DNA of 6,276 nt from contig JAITHF010000208.1 of the NCBI GenBank assembly GCA_031280115.1, positions 1-6,276 on the forward strand. Reading direction: 5' to 3'. Origin of the DNA: Spirochaetaceae bacterium. GTDB lineage: Bacteria > Spirochaetota > Spirochaetia > Treponematales > Breznakiellaceae. Every line of letters starts with the position of its first letter. Position 1 is the stretch's first letter. The notes beneath the pieces were generated by a model. That model was not told the DNA's origin. It was given only the letters and a program-made list of their open reading frames with translations, and made no database searches. Shown here one piece after another: positions 5,510 through 6,276 of the stretch. Both the position numbers and the translations under genes were made by a program.

Positions 5510-5922
5510 AACTGCGGCGGGAAAGGCGGCGCCATGCGATCCCCCTCAATTCCATGTCCGACGTGGCGTTCCTCCTCTTGATCTTTATCATGCTCGTTTC
5601 CCTTATTAACTACCGGCGGGAAGTGAACATCGCGTACCCTGAAGCGGAGAACCCCAAGAAGATAAACGCGGAAAACAACCTTGAAATCTGGGTCGATGCG
5701 TCAGGGGCACTGTATCTTGACGGGGACTCCTGCACTCTGCGGCGCATTGAGGAGGCGGTTGTCGAAGCGCACCGGCGCGCCCCTGATACCCGCATACACC
5801 TCATCGCGGACAGGGGCACGGCGTTTCAAAAGGTGAACGTCGTGCTGGGGGCGCTGCAAGCCCTCCAGTACCGGTCGGTGGGCTTTGTGGTCAAAGACGC
5901 GGCCCCGGGCGCAGGGTTATAG
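5506..5922 (+). CDS. exbD: ExbD-type protein, canonical length
   Basis: This 138-residue protein is a complete, ordinary ExbD. It has a basic cytoplasmic N-terminus (MKLRRERRRH), the functional Asp19 in NSMSDVAFLLLIFIML, one transmembrane helix at about 20-35, and a periplasmic domain. The domain shows the family pattern IWVDASGALYLDG at 61-73, then IHLIADRGTAFQKV at 97-110 with Asp102. ExbD inserts in the ExbB pentamer pore, and its Asp is the protonation site; the periplasmic part contacts TonB. The GTG start is set by a strong ribosome-binding site and by the GTGA overlap with the preceding exbD. It lacks the repeat extension of its neighbour. Two ExbDs in tandem suggest a mixed ExbD pair in the motor or two motor versions; TolR is a relative but is less likely beside TonB. 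Confidence 0.96.
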   Translation: MKLRRERRRHAIPLNSMSDVAFLLLIFIMLVSLINYRREVNIAYPEAENPKKINAENNLEIWVDASGALYLDGDSCTLRRIEEAVVEAHRRAPDTRIHLIADRGTAFQKVNVVLGALQALQYRSVGFVVKDAAPGAGL

Positions 5923-5938
5923 CAGGGGGGCCTATGCT

Positions 5939-6276
5939 ATGAACAAACTGCGAACCGCGCTTTTTCTCGCCGCGGCCCTCCTTCACGGGCTGCTCATCCT
6001 GTTTCTCGCGTTCAAGGCGGAGTACCCCGGGGAACCTGCCGAGCCTGAACCGCCGGTTATACGCCTGGTAGACCTGGTGGAAGACGCGCCGCCCCCGCCG
6101 CCGCCGCCCAAGGAGCCGCCGCCGCCGCTCCAGCAGAACACGGTTGAGGCCATAGCGGAAACGATGGTGGAAACTGACGATGTCCCGCAGGATACGGTCT
6201 CCCCGCTCATAACCCCGCCGCCCCCGCCCCCCCCGCCACGGCCGAGTGAGTATCTTTCAATGGGCCAGCTTTACAA
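5939..6276 (+). CDS. tonB: TonB energy transducer, N-terminal part (runs off the window)
   Basis: Translation from the ATG at 5939 stays open to the edge (112 codons). Residues 7-25 form a single transmembrane anchor (ALFLAAALLHGLLILFLAF) containing His16. This matches the conserved TonB transmembrane His that couples to ExbB/ExbD; the Ser usually four residues earlier is Ala12. VIRLVDLVED at 40-49 is followed by a Pro7 run (51-57), a Pro4 run (60-63), an acidic segment and a Pro8 run (93-100). This is the Pro-rich linker that spans the periplasm. The receptor-binding C-terminal domain lies beyond the window. A G-run (5925-5930) eight bases upstream may serve as the ribosome-binding site. The ATG at 5934 ends after two codons. 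The gene is 16 bases after exbD and last in the visible operon. Confidence 0.9.
   Translation, partial: MNKLRTALFLAAALLHGLLILFLAFKAEYPGEPAEPEPPVIRLVDLVEDAPPPPPPPKEPPPPLQQNTVEAIAETMVETDDVPQDTVSPLITPPPPPPPPRPSEYLSMGQLY

Noticed and set aside
4969..5535. Minus-strand 188-codon frame with IAIEGG repeats
   Set aside because: The repetition is the reverse complement of the 21-bp minisatellite, whose unit has no stop in this frame. It is antisense to two well-supported exbD genes and has no recognisable domain.

Overview
The window carries one plus-strand operon for a complete TonB-dependent outer-membrane transport system. In order it encodes a TonB-dependent receptor, a lipoprotein of unknown family, the proton-channel protein ExbB, two consecutive ExbD proteins, and the N-terminal part of TonB, which runs off the right edge. 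The organism is a diderm (outer-membrane) bacterium of moderately high GC. The relaxed lipobox, the TTG/GTG starts, the purine-rich simple sequences and the overall style suggest a spirochaete, perhaps a termite-gut-type Treponema. That is an impression and is not proven by the sequence.

Layout: bases 3-62 look like the tail of an upstream gene. Bases 63-482 hold no convincing gene. They contain a promoter candidate with a perfect TATAAT -10 box (112-117), followed by about 360 bases of leader with two good hairpins (271-294 and 335-359). The receptor (best start TTG at 483, stop at 3137) is followed after 18 bases by the lipoprotein (3156-4052), and after 15 bases by exbB (4068-4760). exbB overlaps the first exbD by ATGA (4757-5509), the first exbD overlaps the second by GTGA (5506-5922), and tonB starts 17 bases later (5939 to the edge). 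No terminator is visible inside the cluster, so the six genes are probably co-transcribed.

How the parts work together: the receptor barrel, plugged by its N-terminal domain, binds a ligand outside the cell. ExbB with ExbD in the inner membrane uses the proton gradient, and TonB carries that energy across the periplasm to the receptor's TonB box. The lipoprotein lies between receptor and motor and may be an accessory ligand-capture or assembly factor, but its sequence matches nothing I recognise. The ligand cannot be read from the sequence.

The most unusual element is in the first ExbD. After a normal-length ExbD domain the gene carries 14 full copies and one partial copy of a 21-bp in-frame minisatellite. 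It encodes a Pro- and Met-rich heptapeptide array (typical unit MRPPSMA) predicted to sit in the periplasm. This ExbD has also lost an Asp of the periplasmic domain that its partner keeps, which suggests the two ExbDs have specialised. Other points of interest are a 41-base all-purine tract inside the receptor gene and a 9-base triplicate that straddles the lipoprotein's ribosome-binding site and start codon.
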